Under the pieces are notes generated by a model, which was not told where the DNA came from, did not search any database, and saw only the letters and a program-made list of their open reading frames with translations. The position numbers and the translations under genes were made by a program. Shown one piece after another: positions 16,296-26,203 of a stretch of 64,000 nt of DNA (positions are counted from its first letter, which is position 1; each line of letters begins with the position of its first letter). Source of the stretch: Desulfoluna sp942491485 (GTDB lineage: Bacteria; Desulfobacterota; Desulfobacteria; Desulfobacterales; Desulfolunaceae); assembly GCA_942491485.1 (NCBI GenBank), contig CALOAX010000004.1:744001-808000 (forward strand), read 5' to 3'.

Positions 16296-18395
16296 ATGAG
16301 ACGTGCCAGCTCGATTGTATGTGTGGTGTTGCTTTTGTTGTGTCAGCCCTTTTTGTGAGGTGCCGCCCCTGAAGGGCCGCCCTTAACCGGGATGGAGAAG
16401 GCCCGGCTTTTTGTTGATGCGATGGTCCCGGCATTTAAAGCGTACGTGAGTGAGGACTTTTCGGCATTGAGAGATGACTCGAAGTATACCGGCTTTGTCA
16501 TTGACGAGGAAAATGAGGAGGCCCGGTTTGAGAGTCGTACGTTTATTGGGGCAACGGGTCACAAGCTTTCCGGCACGGTGGGGCGGGAGGACGTGACGAT
16601 CCATCTTGATGAGAGCTGGGACAATGCCGATCATGATGTGGCCAACGTGGTCCAGGAGAAGTTGGCCTTGTATCATCGGGAAGAAAAAAAGGATGGCGGT
16701 GTTCTGGTTATTTTTCGGCATGCCACCCTGGAATCAAACGATTTTTATTATGAGGTGCAGCTCGACATCCGCTATGGTGATGGAACCCCTGCCCTTACCC
16801 TGGGCTGTTACAGGAGAGAGCGCAGTCGGGCAACCACTGTGTTTACGGCCTCCGAGGCCCAGTGGAAGACGGAGAATATCAACGCCAAAGACGATGGAAC
16901 CAAGGGTGGCGGCACACCCAGTGCTGGTGTGGTGATGTATCGCGGGCAGGCCGACAAGGGGATGATTTTCGGCCGTCACCAGCTGACTGTCTCTTACGTG
17001 CAGGGGATACCATGGCTCTCCTTTCAATCTCAACTTTATCCCATGTGGGCCAAGGACTACCCAGAGGCCACTGAAAAAGGCTTTGTAAAGGCGTTGCAAG
17101 GCGTCTTTGTGGATGGAACGCCCCTTGTCTCTTTTGAACGGGGAGCTGTGCGGCGGCCTCAATTTGTTCAGGACTCAATGCAGTCCGCCATTCCGTTGAA
17201 TGCTGAGGACCTTGTCTTGCTTAAAGAGGGAGACTCCATTCGGTTTGATTTGTTGACTCTCTTGGGCGAGAAGGTGCAGGTCCTGTTTCCCCTCAACGGT
17301 TCCATGGAGGCGATCACAGCCCTTGAAACGTTTGAGGGGGCCAAGCCTGTGACCAGCCTGGCCGGCTGGGTGCTGGCCGGAGACTGGGAAGGACTGCAGG
17401 GCGCCATACGCAAGGGAATCTCTGCCAGTGGAAAGGGGCTGCACGGAAGGTCACCGTTGAGCCTGGCCGTGAAGATGGAGGATGCAGAGGCCATTCGGAT
17501 CCTCGGAAAGGTGCAGGGCATAGACACAGAGGAGAAGAACAGTGAGGGCGACGGGTTTCTTCACATCGCCGCCCATTACCTGCATGGTACGAAGGTGCTG
17601 AGAGCCCTTTTGGACATCGGTTGCAATCCGGACATTCGTGACAGTACCGGGCGGACCCCCTTGAGTCGAACGGTGTGCTATGAAGGGTTCCGAAAAATCG
17701 ACCTGCTTCTCAAGGCAGGGGCCGACATCAACGCCACTGACAACGATGGATACACCCCGCTGCACCACACCGTGCGCAACCGATTTTCCGATGCCGATGA
17801 GACGGCGTACCTTATCGCTGCAGGGGCCGATAAAAATAAGCGTACCGGGGAGGGGAACACCCCCTTGATGGTGGCCATCGACAATCAGTGCTGGGATCAT
17901 ATCAAAAAGTTGATGGACCTGGATGTGTCCCTGTCCCCCAAGAACACCAAGGGCCAGAATGCCCTTGCCATGGCCGAAGCGTATCGGGACAGCAGTGATC
18001 TGACCGACATGATTCCCATGCTGATCCTATCGGGTGATGAGGCTGTGAAACAAACCCGTGAGTCGTACAAGAACCTTGCGGAGATGATTGAGACCAAGGG
18101 GCTCTATTTTCTTGGGTTTAAAAACACCACCAGTGAAACCGTGCACGTGGCGATTCGCCTCAAAGACTCTGACGGCGACTGGGTCACTCGGGCGTGGGCG
18201 AAAATTTACCCGGGTGAAAAGACACTGATGGGCAAATCCACCAACAGCATTTTTTACTATTTTGCTGAATCAGAGTCCTGGATATGGGAAGGGATCGACA
18301 ACATGCGGACCATCTCAGGCAAGCAGTACGGGATGCGGGAACTTAAACTCGACAGCGACGACCGGGGCGAGCCCTATTATCACATCTTGAAATAA
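16296..18395 (+). pseudogene. Ankyrin-repeat/DUF1036-like secreted protein, signal peptide interrupted by TGA
   Basis: The real start appears to be ATG 16296, seven bases after CGGAG, giving a signal peptide (MRRASSIVCVVLLLLCQPFL). It is broken by TGA at 16356-16358 and continues in frame as GAAPEGPPL into a 667-aa open frame from 16392. The downstream protein has an N-terminal region without known similarity, about four ankyrin repeats (roughly residues 340-520 of the open part, with DGYTPLHH and GNTPLMVA), and a C-terminal DUF1036-like beta domain. ATG 16392 has no ribosome site. No SECIS-like hairpin with the geometry of the 55-63 kb selenoprotein genes follows the TGA, so a nonsense mutation or base error is more likely than recoding. 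If repaired it would be exported. Confidence 0.75.
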
Positions 18396-18482
18396 GAGCT
18401 TAGCGTTCGCCGAGTCAGGAGACACCTCCCCGTCGCGATTCAAGGCCGACGCCCACCACTTGTCGTTTGATTCGCCCCCAAA

Positions 18483-18520
18483 TAAAAAAGGCCCGGAAGA
18501 CGAATCTTCCGGGCCTTTGT
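18483..18520 (-). terminator. Terminator of tRNA-fMet copy 2
   Basis: AAGGCCCGGAAGA and TCTTCCGGGCCTTT form a perfect stem with flanking A/T runs. It differs in sequence from the terminators of the other copies but has the same position and length. Confidence 0.75.
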
Positions 18521-18529
18521 ATTTTTTAT

Positions 18530-18606
<77 letters not shown>

Positions 18607-18699
18607 TCAACGAAGCGCAACCTACAGGGCGGGCCAAGGGATGTCAAGGCATAATCCTAAAATTGTGTTTTTCGGTTCTGGTGCTGGCGTGGAATCAGG

Positions 18700-19466
18700 G
18701 CGGGAACCGCGAGTGAATGGTAAGTGGTGAACAGTGAGAAGGGGGGCTTCGCCGCTTAAAAACAAAAATAAAGGTCAAAGCACAAGCGGGTGGTGGGTTT
18801 GGTGCTCTATATTCCTGTGCGGTATTTTTCAAAAATTGATGGAGCACAGCAATTTCATGGCCATTCACTACTTTCTAATCACGACTCTCACTGAAATGTT
18901 CTTCGTTCGGGGAACTCACTTCGCGAGTGCCAGTTTGTACACAAAACACAAAAGGGGCAGGGCCAAGGTCAGAGTCACAGGCTTTGCCGAGTGAACGACT
19001 CACAATAAACGACGTGATACCTCATAATTTATGGCAACGTTTGGAACCCTATCCAAAGAAGGCCTTATGAACCACGAAGATCACGAAGGAAACGAAGAAA
19101 AAACAAAAGATTGATAGGTCGCTTTTGCGGCGAAGCCGCCTTCGTGCTCTTTGTGTCCTTCGTGGTAGAAATCCATTCTGTCATTCAGCATGGAGCTACC
19201 GTCAATCTGGAGGCAGTGGGCGGAGATGAATTTTATTTCTTTCACCCTGTCAGGAGTCTGGTATTTTAGCCCTTTTAGGGCTATTTCAATACCGGCCCCT
19301 CTGGGGTGGATCTTTATTCGCTGATGGAGCCTGCGACACCACGAGCCTTCGCCTTCAGCCCTTCGCCATTAGCCAGATTTTCCTGCCCTGCGACTCCTCG
19401 ACCACTCACCATTCCCGATTTACTACTCACCGGGCGAAGCCCTTCGCCATTAGCCCGCTCGTCCTA
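18700..19466. repeat. Family B mosaic repeats (two or three blocks)
   Basis: No gene supported. Blocks seen: GAATGGTAAGTGGTGAAC-like words; the hairpin GGCTTCGCCGC; CACTTCGCGAGTG; the phrase GAAGATCACGAAGGAAACG followed by GCGGCGAAGCCGCC (19060-19170); and GCCTTCAGCCCTTCGCCATTAG words (19340-19465). The same vocabulary recurs at about ten other sites. Confidence 0.6.
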
Positions 19467-20633
19467 CTATTCTATCCGCACCGCGATGCATGTGAAGTCA
19501 TCCCGAAACTGAGTACACTGGCAAAACGCAGCGGCTTCTGCTTTGATCGTGCTTAGCAGTTCGTCAAGGGGCAGGTGGTGGTGGGTTTGTATCAAGGACG
19601 TCAACCTCTCCTCCCCGAACAACTCTCCGGAGTCGTCCTGGGTTTCCGTGATGCCGTCGGAGTAGAAGAGCAGGAGGTCTCCTGCCTCGATCTCTTGTGT
19701 GACCACGTGGTAGTCGCTCTGCTTCATGATTCCCAGGGGCATGTTGTTTCCTTTGATTAAGGAGCACCTCCCCGTTTCGGACCTGTAATGAATCACGGGC
19801 GGGTGGCCGCAGTCCACCAGGCCAATTTTACCCGTTTCCAGATCCAGGCGCGCGTAGTTCAGCGTGGCAAAGATTTCTAATTCCATGAGGCTTTCCAGGC
19901 ACATGGCCTCAACACTCAAGATCACCTGGTCAATCTTTTTGATGTCGTGGGTGAAATACCGGCACGTTAATTTGGGGGTGACGCTGCAATCATGCAGGGC
20001 CAGGGATTTTGCAAACAGGTGCTTGAGGCTTGCTGCCACCAGGGCGGATTGAATGCCCTTGCCCATCACGTCGCCAATCAAGATATCAAGGTGCCGATCG
20101 TCATAAACATAATAATCAGTGAAATCCCCGCCAAGGTTTCCCGCTGGAATCATCAGTGCCCTGATGCTCGCTCCGGCAAGGTGCTCTGGGGGTGATGCCT
20201 GCAGAAGCCGCTTCTCGATTTCGGTTATCACCTCCCGGCGCTCGAATTTCAGGAGGTGGTAATCCACGGTATCTCTGATGATCTGTTTGAACAACTCCGG
20301 GTCCAGGGGTTTGGAGATGAACCGGTACACTTCACCGGTGTTGATGGCCTCGATGGTCTGCTCCACGTCCCGGGTGGCGCTCAAGATGATGCGGATGACC
20401 TTCGGGTAACCGGCCTTTACGTCCCGCAGCAGGGCAAGGCCGTCCATGTCCGGCATGCGCAGGTCGCTGATGACGATATCCACCGGCTCGGCCAACAGGA
20501 GCTTCAAGGCCTCCGTGCCGCTGCCCGCAAAAAGGAGACGATACGGCTCCTTGCGCAGGAACCGACCCAGGGATCGCAGGAGATCGGGTTCGTCGTCCAC
20601 AAACAGAATGGTCACATCACGCGCTGTTTTCAT
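19467..20633 (-). CDS. Response regulator with PP2C-type (SpoIIE/RsbU) phosphatase output
   Basis: Receiver domain at residues 8-125 with the acidic pair D13/D14, phosphoacceptor D57 (ISDLRMPD) and a KP loop (ISKPL). The output half (about 160-388) is an RsbU-type serine phosphatase: GGDFTDYY and GDVMGKG supply metal-binding aspartates, with FYSDGITE and a final FRDDFT. Such proteins control anti-sigma-antagonist switches or c-di-GMP-linked outputs by dephosphorylating a partner protein. It is third in a minus-strand set after a binding protein and a histidine kinase, which suggests the kinase phosphorylates D57. No anti-sigma partner is nearby. Confidence 0.93.
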   Translation of the reverse strand: MKTARDVTILFVDDEPDLLRSLGRFLRKEPYRLLFAGSGTEALKLLLAEPVDIVISDLRMPDMDGLALLRDVKAGYPKVIRIILSATRDVEQTIEAINTGEVYRFISKPLDPELFKQIIRDTVDYHLLKFERREVITEIEKRLLQASPPEHLAGASIRALMIPAGNLGGDFTDYYVYDDRHLDILIGDVMGKGIQSALVAASLKHLFAKSLALHDCSVTPKLTCRYFTHDIKKIDQVILSVEAMCLESLMELEIFATLNYARLDLETGKIGLVDCGHPPVIHYRSETGRCSLIKGNNMPLGIMKQSDYHVVTQEIEAGDLLLFYSDGITETQDDSGELFGEERLTSLIQTHHHLPLDELLSTIKAEAAAFCQCTQFRDDFTCIAVRIE

Positions 20634-20671
20634 GGGGGCCCTTTGATGATGTTAAGGCAAATAAAGGACAT

Positions 20672-20876
20672 GCCTCCGGCGGGTCGCTTTTTGAAAAAAG
20701 CTCTGCAAAAACGTTCCGGTTGCATCTCCATTTGTCGCCAACGCCCCGCCGGGGCGTAGGCGACAAATGGAGATGCACACACTATTCCGGATATTTCACG
20801 AGTTGCGTGCATCCATGTTCAAGGCCTGTTTGTGCAACTTTTCAAATGTTTGGCCCCCGGCAGGGCTACCGGAGGC
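20672..20876. repeat. Family A repeat with inserted family C-like segment
   Basis: Left arm delta type, right arm alpha type, as at 16001-16166, but about 40 bases longer. The centre includes an inverted pair of the word ATTTGTCGCC and the phrase CCGGATATTTCACGAG (about 20788), which is the end of family C. It looks like a nested or recombined element. Confidence 0.65.
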
Positions 20877-20882
20877 TTTGGC

Positions 20883-22724
20883 TTATTGCCCAGGGTTTAT
20901 CGGAAGCTGGATGGTGAAAGCCGTTCCCCCGGTGTCCGGGCAACGCACGCATAGCCCGCCCAGGTGTTTGTGGACGATGATGTCATAGGAGATGCTCAGG
21001 CCGAGGCCGGTGCCTTTGCCGGGGGCCTTGGTGGTGAAAAAGGGTTCAAAGATGCGGGGCTGAATCTTCTCGGCAATGCCCGGACCGTTGTCAGCGATCT
21101 CGCAGTAGACATGCGCATCATGCTGCCAGGTTCGAATGCGGATTAACCCCTTCCCGGTTTGAGGCCCACCTTCGATGGCCTGGGCGCTGTTGACGATGAG
21201 GTTCAGGAAGACCTGGTTGAGCTGCTCGGGCAGGCAGGCGATCTCCGGCAGCTCACCCAGGTCGGTTTGCACCTCTGCGTGGTATTTGTAGACATTCCCG
21301 GCGATGACCAGGGTGTCTTCAATGCCCTTGTTGATATTGAACCAGGTGAGGGTGCCTGTGTGATCCACGTGGGAAAAATCCTGCATGCTCTGGATGATTC
21401 CGGCGATACGATTGAATCCGCGTTCTGATTCCCCGAAAAGGGTCGGGATGTCAGACAGGATGGCGTCAACCTGCAGGGCTTTTTCTTTGGCCTTGATTGC
21501 TTCCGGCTCCGGCTGTGATTCACCCCCAATGAGTTTTCTATAATCATTTAAAATCTCGGTCAGATCGGTGACGTTGTCGGTGAGGGTGGCCACGTTGGTT
21601 CGCAAAAAATTGATGGGGTTGTTCAGTTCATGGGCAATGCCCGCAGCCAGCTGGCCCACAGAGGCCATTTTTTCCTGCATGACCATCTGGCCGTGAACCT
21701 CCGCGAGCTTTCGGGTACGCTCCTCCACTTTGTCCCGGAGCTCTTCGCGTGAGATCATTGTCTCCTGCAATCGGGAGAGAAGCCGGTTGAATGCCTTTGA
21801 AATTTCGCGCAACTCACGGGGCCCTGTTTCATCAACCCGGGACTCAAGCTTTCCGCTTTGTGAAATCGCCTGTATGCCCATGGTTAGGTTCACAACGGGT
21901 TTTGTGACAACACGGGCGGTGAGGAAAAGGCTGGTTAAAAGCGCCAGGATGTTCAAGCAGATGGCAAGGGTCAAAAACTCTTCAATGCTTTTCACCGGGG
22001 CCGAGGCTTCAGTCTTCAATATGCCCGTTTCAATCCATATATTTTCGTATCCGGCAAGGGGGGTCTTTATCCAGAAAAAGTCCGTTGCTGCCATCTCCGG
22101 GTTTGTCTGATGAGAAAAAAGGGAGAGGCCATGACGGTAAGTGACCACCACCGCGTCGGTTCCCACCTCTATGTTAAAGAAACCGGTAAATTCAGAGGGC
22201 GGGTACATGGCGACAATGGCCCCTTCCGTATGGCCGTGATAGAGGACCGGGGCTGCAACCAGGAGCCCGTCGGGCGTAAGCTCGGTATGCTCCTGCCCCT
22301 TGGAGATGGCCTTCCAAAAGGGGGTTGCACCATAAGGAGATCCCGGCCCAACATTGCAGATAATGGGCCGCCCTTTGTAGTCTCCCAGGGTGATGCACGC
22401 ATTTCCGGGTCCGGGCATGCGAAGCGAACGGAAGAACACGGGCAGGTACTGGTCCCGACTCTCCACATCAATGAGGGCGTTGATCACCAGGTTGTTCGTC
22501 GCCAGAACCCTGACGGACTCCTTCAGGGTGTTCAGCTTCCTGTCCATGATGAGTTCGGCATGACGATGTTGCGCTTCGTGATGCGCCTGCACCCGGGCCG
22601 ACACAGAGTCCGAGGTTCGGGTGATGATGACATAGCCGATGGTGAGAAACACTGCCACCGCAAGGGGGGTGACCCTTAGAACCAGGGAGAAGAACAATCG
22701 GGCTGGTGCGGTTTTTTTCTTCAT
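20883..22724 (-). CDS. Membrane sensor histidine kinase
   Basis: A 613-aa two-component kinase. An N-terminal membrane helix (about 10-33) is followed by a ~230-residue extracytoplasmic Cache-like sensor, a second helix near residue 250, HAMP (about 275-330), a coiled linker and the dimerisation box with phosphorylatable His365 in IAHELNNPINF. The ATPase part shows the N box (NLIVNSAQAI), DNGPGI, and the G boxes with KGTGLGLSISY. It lies between a periplasmic binding-protein gene and a response regulator/phosphatase gene on the same strand, separated from each by family A repeats. The three likely form one signalling route, with the binding protein possibly presenting a ligand to this sensor. 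Confidence 0.95.
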   Translation of the reverse strand: MKKKTAPARLFFSLVLRVTPLAVAVFLTIGYVIITRTSDSVSARVQAHHEAQHRHAELIMDRKLNTLKESVRVLATNNLVINALIDVESRDQYLPVFFRSLRMPGPGNACITLGDYKGRPIICNVGPGSPYGATPFWKAISKGQEHTELTPDGLLVAAPVLYHGHTEGAIVAMYPPSEFTGFFNIEVGTDAVVVTYRHGLSLFSHQTNPEMAATDFFWIKTPLAGYENIWIETGILKTEASAPVKSIEEFLTLAICLNILALLTSLFLTARVVTKPVVNLTMGIQAISQSGKLESRVDETGPRELREISKAFNRLLSRLQETMISREELRDKVEERTRKLAEVHGQMVMQEKMASVGQLAAGIAHELNNPINFLRTNVATLTDNVTDLTEILNDYRKLIGGESQPEPEAIKAKEKALQVDAILSDIPTLFGESERGFNRIAGIIQSMQDFSHVDHTGTLTWFNINKGIEDTLVIAGNVYKYHAEVQTDLGELPEIACLPEQLNQVFLNLIVNSAQAIEGGPQTGKGLIRIRTWQHDAHVYCEIADNGPGIAEKIQPRIFEPFFTTKAPGKGTGLGLSISYDIIVHKHLGGLCVRCPDTGGTAFTIQLPINPGQ

Positions 22725-22763
22725 GGTGTCTGACGGCTCCGTGTGCGGTGGACTGAGAATGCA

Positions 22764-22925
22764 GCCTCCGGCGGCCAGGGGGTAACCCCCTGGACCCCAG
22801 GTGGCGGACGTGCTTTACCCCTCGTTCCTCGGGTTAAATCACCTCCGCATTCAGCGAGTTTCAATTCATTAAAATTGTTTGGCAACCTTTTCAAGAGGTT
22901 GGCCCCCGGCAGGGCCGCCGGAGGC
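22764..22925. repeat. Family A repeat, complete (beta/alpha arms)
   Basis: GCCTCCGGCGG at left with beta arm (CAGGGGGTAACCCCCTGG hairpin). The centre has CCCCTCGTTCCTCGGG and flanking GCGGACG...CTCCGC words. The right alpha arm (GGCCCCCGGCAGGGCC) ends CGCCGGAGGC. It sits between the binding-protein and kinase genes. Confidence 0.8.
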
Positions 22926-22935
22926 AATGGCTTTA

Positions 22936-24165
22936 TCATGGCGTGATTCGTTGAATCGCGCCATTTTCGTCGTAACGGGCCAGATGAAAGTCGTCGCGGG
23001 TGAGGGCATCGTGCCTGTCCGGGGTGAAGGGGGGGGCGTAGGTCCGTACAAGGCCCGTATGGCGCTTGATCATCTCCAGGGCGTCCCTTACCAGGTTTTT
23101 GTCGAATGTGCCTGCCGCCTCAATGGCCCGGGCGAGGAGGTGCACCAGGTCGTAGGCGTGGGCGGTTCCCACCGGTGATTTGATATGGGCAAGGGTGTCG
23201 CAGTCGTCGTACCGGGTCAGGTAGGCTTCAGCCACCTTGGCTGAGCGGGGCTGTGAGGCCGTAGCCAGGAATGAGAAGGTCTGAAGAAACATCAGGTCGG
23301 TTTTGGGGAGGACGTCTCGGGTGTCCTGGAAAAAATGTCCCCCGGAGATGCCCCAGTGGGAGATGATGGGGAGGCGTTTCTCTTCGGTGCGCGCGGCCAT
23401 GGCCTTGATGACAACGGCACCCTCCGGTGAATTGGCCACCAGCATCACCACATCGGCCCCTGAGGCCTCCATTGCCTGGAGTTGATCGGCAACCTTCTTT
23501 GCTCCCCAGTTGAACCACTGCACCGTGGCGGGTGTCTTGCCGTGTCGTGCCAGGGCTGTTTTCATCGCCTTTTCATTGGAACGACCCCACCCGGTGTTTT
23601 CCAGCAGGAGCGCCAGGTGCTTGAATTCCCTTGCCAGTGCCTGGTCGATGAGGTAGCCGCCTGCCAGGGCGTCCCGCACCGAGACCCGGAACACAAAATT
23701 GGGGGAGTACCCGTTGTCCACCACTGGGGTTCCGGCCGCCCATGGCCCCAAATAGATAATTCGATGCTGGTGGATGGCTGGAAGCTCTGCCAGGGCCACC
23801 GGTGTGTGCAGCCCGCCCACCACCGCCACCAGGTTGGGCATGTCAGCGAACTCAAGGATGTTGTCGATGCCTCGGGTGGGGTTGCCGTGGTGGTCACGCA
23901 CCACAAGGGCCAGGGGCCGACCCAGTACCCCGCCACCAGCGTTGATTTCATCCAGGGCCAGCTCGATGCCCCTGCGGATCGCCTGCCCCGATTCCGCCGA
24001 TCCCGACGAAAGATCCGCGTCCAGGCCGATGAGGACGGGGGCCTGTTTTTTGTGTTCTTCGGCACTTGCCGGTCGATCCACAGCACCCCACAGGGTTGCA
24101 AGCAGGCAAACCGAGGCAACGCAAAACAGCTGGGCATACCGAGTTTTTATAGTCATGGGAGTCAC
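22936..24165 (-). CDS. Periplasmic branched-chain-amino-acid-type binding protein
   Basis: Type I periplasmic binding fold (Peripla_BP_6) in a 409-aa precursor. Residues 1 to about 34 form a signal peptide (FCVASVCLLATLWG, then ASAEE). The mature part has the usual VLIGLDADLSSG opening, INAGGGVLGRPL, the hinge region VAVVGGLHTPVALA and an FRVSVRD segment. There is no permease or ATPase gene nearby; instead a histidine kinase and a response regulator follow. This supports a sensory role over transport. ATG 24165 and ATG 24156 are both possible starts. Ligand unknown. Confidence 0.93.
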   Translation of the reverse strand: MTPMTIKTRYAQLFCVASVCLLATLWGAVDRPASAEEHKKQAPVLIGLDADLSSGSAESGQAIRRGIELALDEINAGGGVLGRPLALVVRDHHGNPTRGIDNILEFADMPNLVAVVGGLHTPVALAELPAIHQHRIIYLGPWAAGTPVVDNGYSPNFVFRVSVRDALAGGYLIDQALAREFKHLALLLENTGWGRSNEKAMKTALARHGKTPATVQWFNWGAKKVADQLQAMEASGADVVMLVANSPEGAVVIKAMAARTEEKRLPIISHWGISGGHFFQDTRDVLPKTDLMFLQTFSFLATASQPRSAKVAEAYLTRYDDCDTLAHIKSPVGTAHAYDLVHLLARAIEAAGTFDKNLVRDALEMIKRHTGLVRTYAPPFTPDRHDALTRDDFHLARYDENGAIQRITP

Positions 24166-24689
24166 TCCGAGATGACAATGATGTGTGACGGCGGTGAAAC
24201 GGGTTTGTTACCTGCCGGGTTAGGTGCTTTGATCTCTGTTGTTGGAATCTGCCGGATTGTTGTGGGGAGGGGTATTGTCTTTAGATAATGCAATATACCA
24301 TGAAATAATGTCATTTTTACAGGGGGTTTTGGGGTGTGAATGGCAAATGGTGAATAGTGAGTAGGGCGGCTGCGCCGCTGGAAAACAAAAAAGAGTTCTT
24401 GGTTCTTCGTTCAAGGAGTTCGCTTCGCGAGTGCCAGTTGGGATAAAAGGCAAAAAACAAAAGAGGGGCAGGGGCGCTGCAGGTGAGGTTACCATGCTCT
24501 CTTCCCCATGGCCTATCTCCTATGATCTGTTTTATTTAATGGTGGAGCAAAGCGACTCTACAACGAAGAATCAAGAACGAAGCACGAAGAACGCTTTTAT
24601 CCCCTGGTTACCCCGTTTTTATCTCGTCCATTACTGTTGGATATTGTAAACTTATATCATTTATTTGACTTCTTGCGAGGCGATCAACC
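24166..24689. repeat. Family B mosaic repeat
   Basis: No gene. From about 24335 the family B words appear in order: GGTGAATAGTGAGTAG, hairpin GGCGGCTGCGCCGC, TTCTTGGTTCTTCGTTCAAGG, hairpin TCGCTTCGCGAGTG, AAAGGCAAAAAACAAAAG, then AATGGTGGAGC and the GAAGAATCAAGAACG phrase up to 24600. Confidence 0.6.
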
Positions 24690-25316
24690 ATGAGTGACGA
24701 CAGAAAAGAGCGGTTAATGGCGTTGGGTGAAGAGGTGCTGGCCGAGGCCTTGCTTGATCAGGCGGAGAAGCATACTGCTGCATTTTATGTGGTGGAGCGC
24801 ATGCTGGCCACGCCGGAAGAGAACGTGGCCCGGTTCAGGGCAAAGGTCGTTCATCTTACAGAGACAGATCGTGTGTATGAGTGGCATGAGGCCTCTGCGT
24901 TTGCAGCACAACTGGCCGGGCTTTTGGACGACATTTATGCCGGTGTCGAGGACCCGTGCATGGGCACAGAGCTTGTGTTTGATTTTTTTTCCACCGATGT
25001 GGCGGTGTTTGAACGGTGCGATGATTCCCATGGCGAAGTGGGAGATGTCTATTGTTTACAGGCCAGGGACCTGTTTCTCTCTTATGCGGCTCGTTGCGAC
25101 GACAAAGGCCAGCTCGCAACCCAGCTTTTTGAATTAAATAGAAACGACACCTATGGCGTGCGGTTTGCCCTCATCGACTGCGCCGCAGAGTATCTGCCGC
25201 AAGAGATCATCAAGCGGTTGATCGACCGTTTCCGTGAGCTGCTCTACATAGACGGCAAGAGCAGGCAGAGGGATTGGCAACGGTGTATTGACAGTCTTGA
25301 GGAGCAATTGATGTAA
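24690..25316 (+). CDS. Short DUF6880-like protein
   Basis: 208 aa, acidic, soluble and all-helical in appearance. It aligns along its whole length with the N-terminal half of the 448-aa protein at 36626-37972: LGEEVLAEALLDQA matches LGADVLAEALLELA, and TELVFDFFSTD...CDDSHGEVGDVY matches AELVLSFCETD...CDDSDGVIGDVY. The C-terminal half that identifies DUF6880 (RALLDSIL...YLKRLDKLA in the longer protein) is absent here. The start ATG has GAGG nine bases upstream and the reading frame is intact, so it is a shortened paralogue that may still be expressed. Function unknown. Confidence 0.75.
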   Translation: MSDDRKERLMALGEEVLAEALLDQAEKHTAAFYVVERMLATPEENVARFRAKVVHLTETDRVYEWHEASAFAAQLAGLLDDIYAGVEDPCMGTELVFDFFSTDVAVFERCDDSHGEVGDVYCLQARDLFLSYAARCDDKGQLATQLFELNRNDTYGVRFALIDCAAEYLPQEIIKRLIDRFRELLYIDGKSRQRDWQRCIDSLEEQLM

Positions 25317-25317
25317 A

Positions 25318-25622
25318 ACAGAGGCGAAAAGCGAAAAAACAGGTAAAAAACCGTTCCTCGTTCTTGGTGCTTGGTTCTTCGTTCAAGGAGCTCGCTTCGC
25401 GAGTGCCAGTTAGGATGAAAGGCAAAAACCGTTTAGTCAAAAATGGGGTCGGAAACCGCCAGTGAGTAGAGAGGAATGAATGGTGAATAGGGCTGCTTTA
25501 CCTCTTAAAAACAATAGTATATGATCAAAGCAAAAGCGGGTCGCGGTGCTCCTGTCCGGCATTTTTCAGAAAATGATGGAGCACAGTGATTCCACGGCCA
25601 CTCACTACTTTTTATTCACTCC
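25318..25622. repeat. Family B mosaic repeat
   Basis: The words AAACAGGCGAAAAG, TTCTTGGTGCTTGGTTCTTCG, TCGCTTCGCGAGTGCC, GGTGAATAGGGCTGC and GGAGCACAG occur in family B order. No gene. Confidence 0.6.
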
Positions 25623-25927
25623 TTACGCAATGGTCCCTTCTTTCAGAAAGTTCCCGGAAAAAGAGTACTTTTTAAACCCATGATCCGTTCCATGGAGGGG
25701 CCGGACGGACATCCTGCGCCATGCCTCATACCTGGTCAGGACCTCTCCCGACGAGCTTTTTTCCACAAATTCAAACCCATCATCATCCCTGGAGTTCTGG
25801 GGGGTGCGGGTGTATCCCGTCAGTTCAAATACGTGCTCACCTGGAATGTTTCGGTAAGTCCGATACTCGTTTGCCCGCTCCAGATTCCACGCACAGATCC
25901 CATGTGAATCTTTTGCTCGATGATCAT
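25623..25927 (-). pseudogene. Small frameshifted hypothetical gene
   Basis: A strong ribosome site (AAAGGAGATAAG) precedes ATG 25927 and opens MIIEQKIHMGSVR. The open frame then continues in another frame as WNLERANEYRTYRNIPG and on through TGYTRTPQNSRDDDGFEF to a stop at 25623. Joined with a one-base shift near 25885 this gives about 101 aa. Codon choice and composition of the second part (acidic, no low complexity) look protein-like. I do not recognise the family. It could be a relic or carry a base error. Confidence 0.5.
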
Positions 25928-26203
25928 CTTATCTCCTTTGCGGTGTAGAGGAATAATAACAACTGTTCTGCATCATGTTGCCGTGCCTCTCATCGATCCA
26001 TTTACAGGCGGTCTTTGCGACATCGCCATGATCTACTCTCCTGGTTTTTTAGGTTTGGCTGCGTGTATCTCAGTCTCGCTGAATTTTGAAGAGCCAGCCA
26101 TTTGGATTTACGTTGAATGGGTGCGGGGGATGACGTATGTTTTATACTTGTGAATTATGATGTAGTATCGTTATTGTTTTGTGGTCTGGTATTGTTTGAG
26201 TAA

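Noticed and set aside
16356..16358. Selenocysteine at the ankyrin protein TGA
   Set aside because: Lies in a signal peptide, has no hairpin of the cluster's SECIS type, and no Sec-containing relatives are known for this kind of protein.
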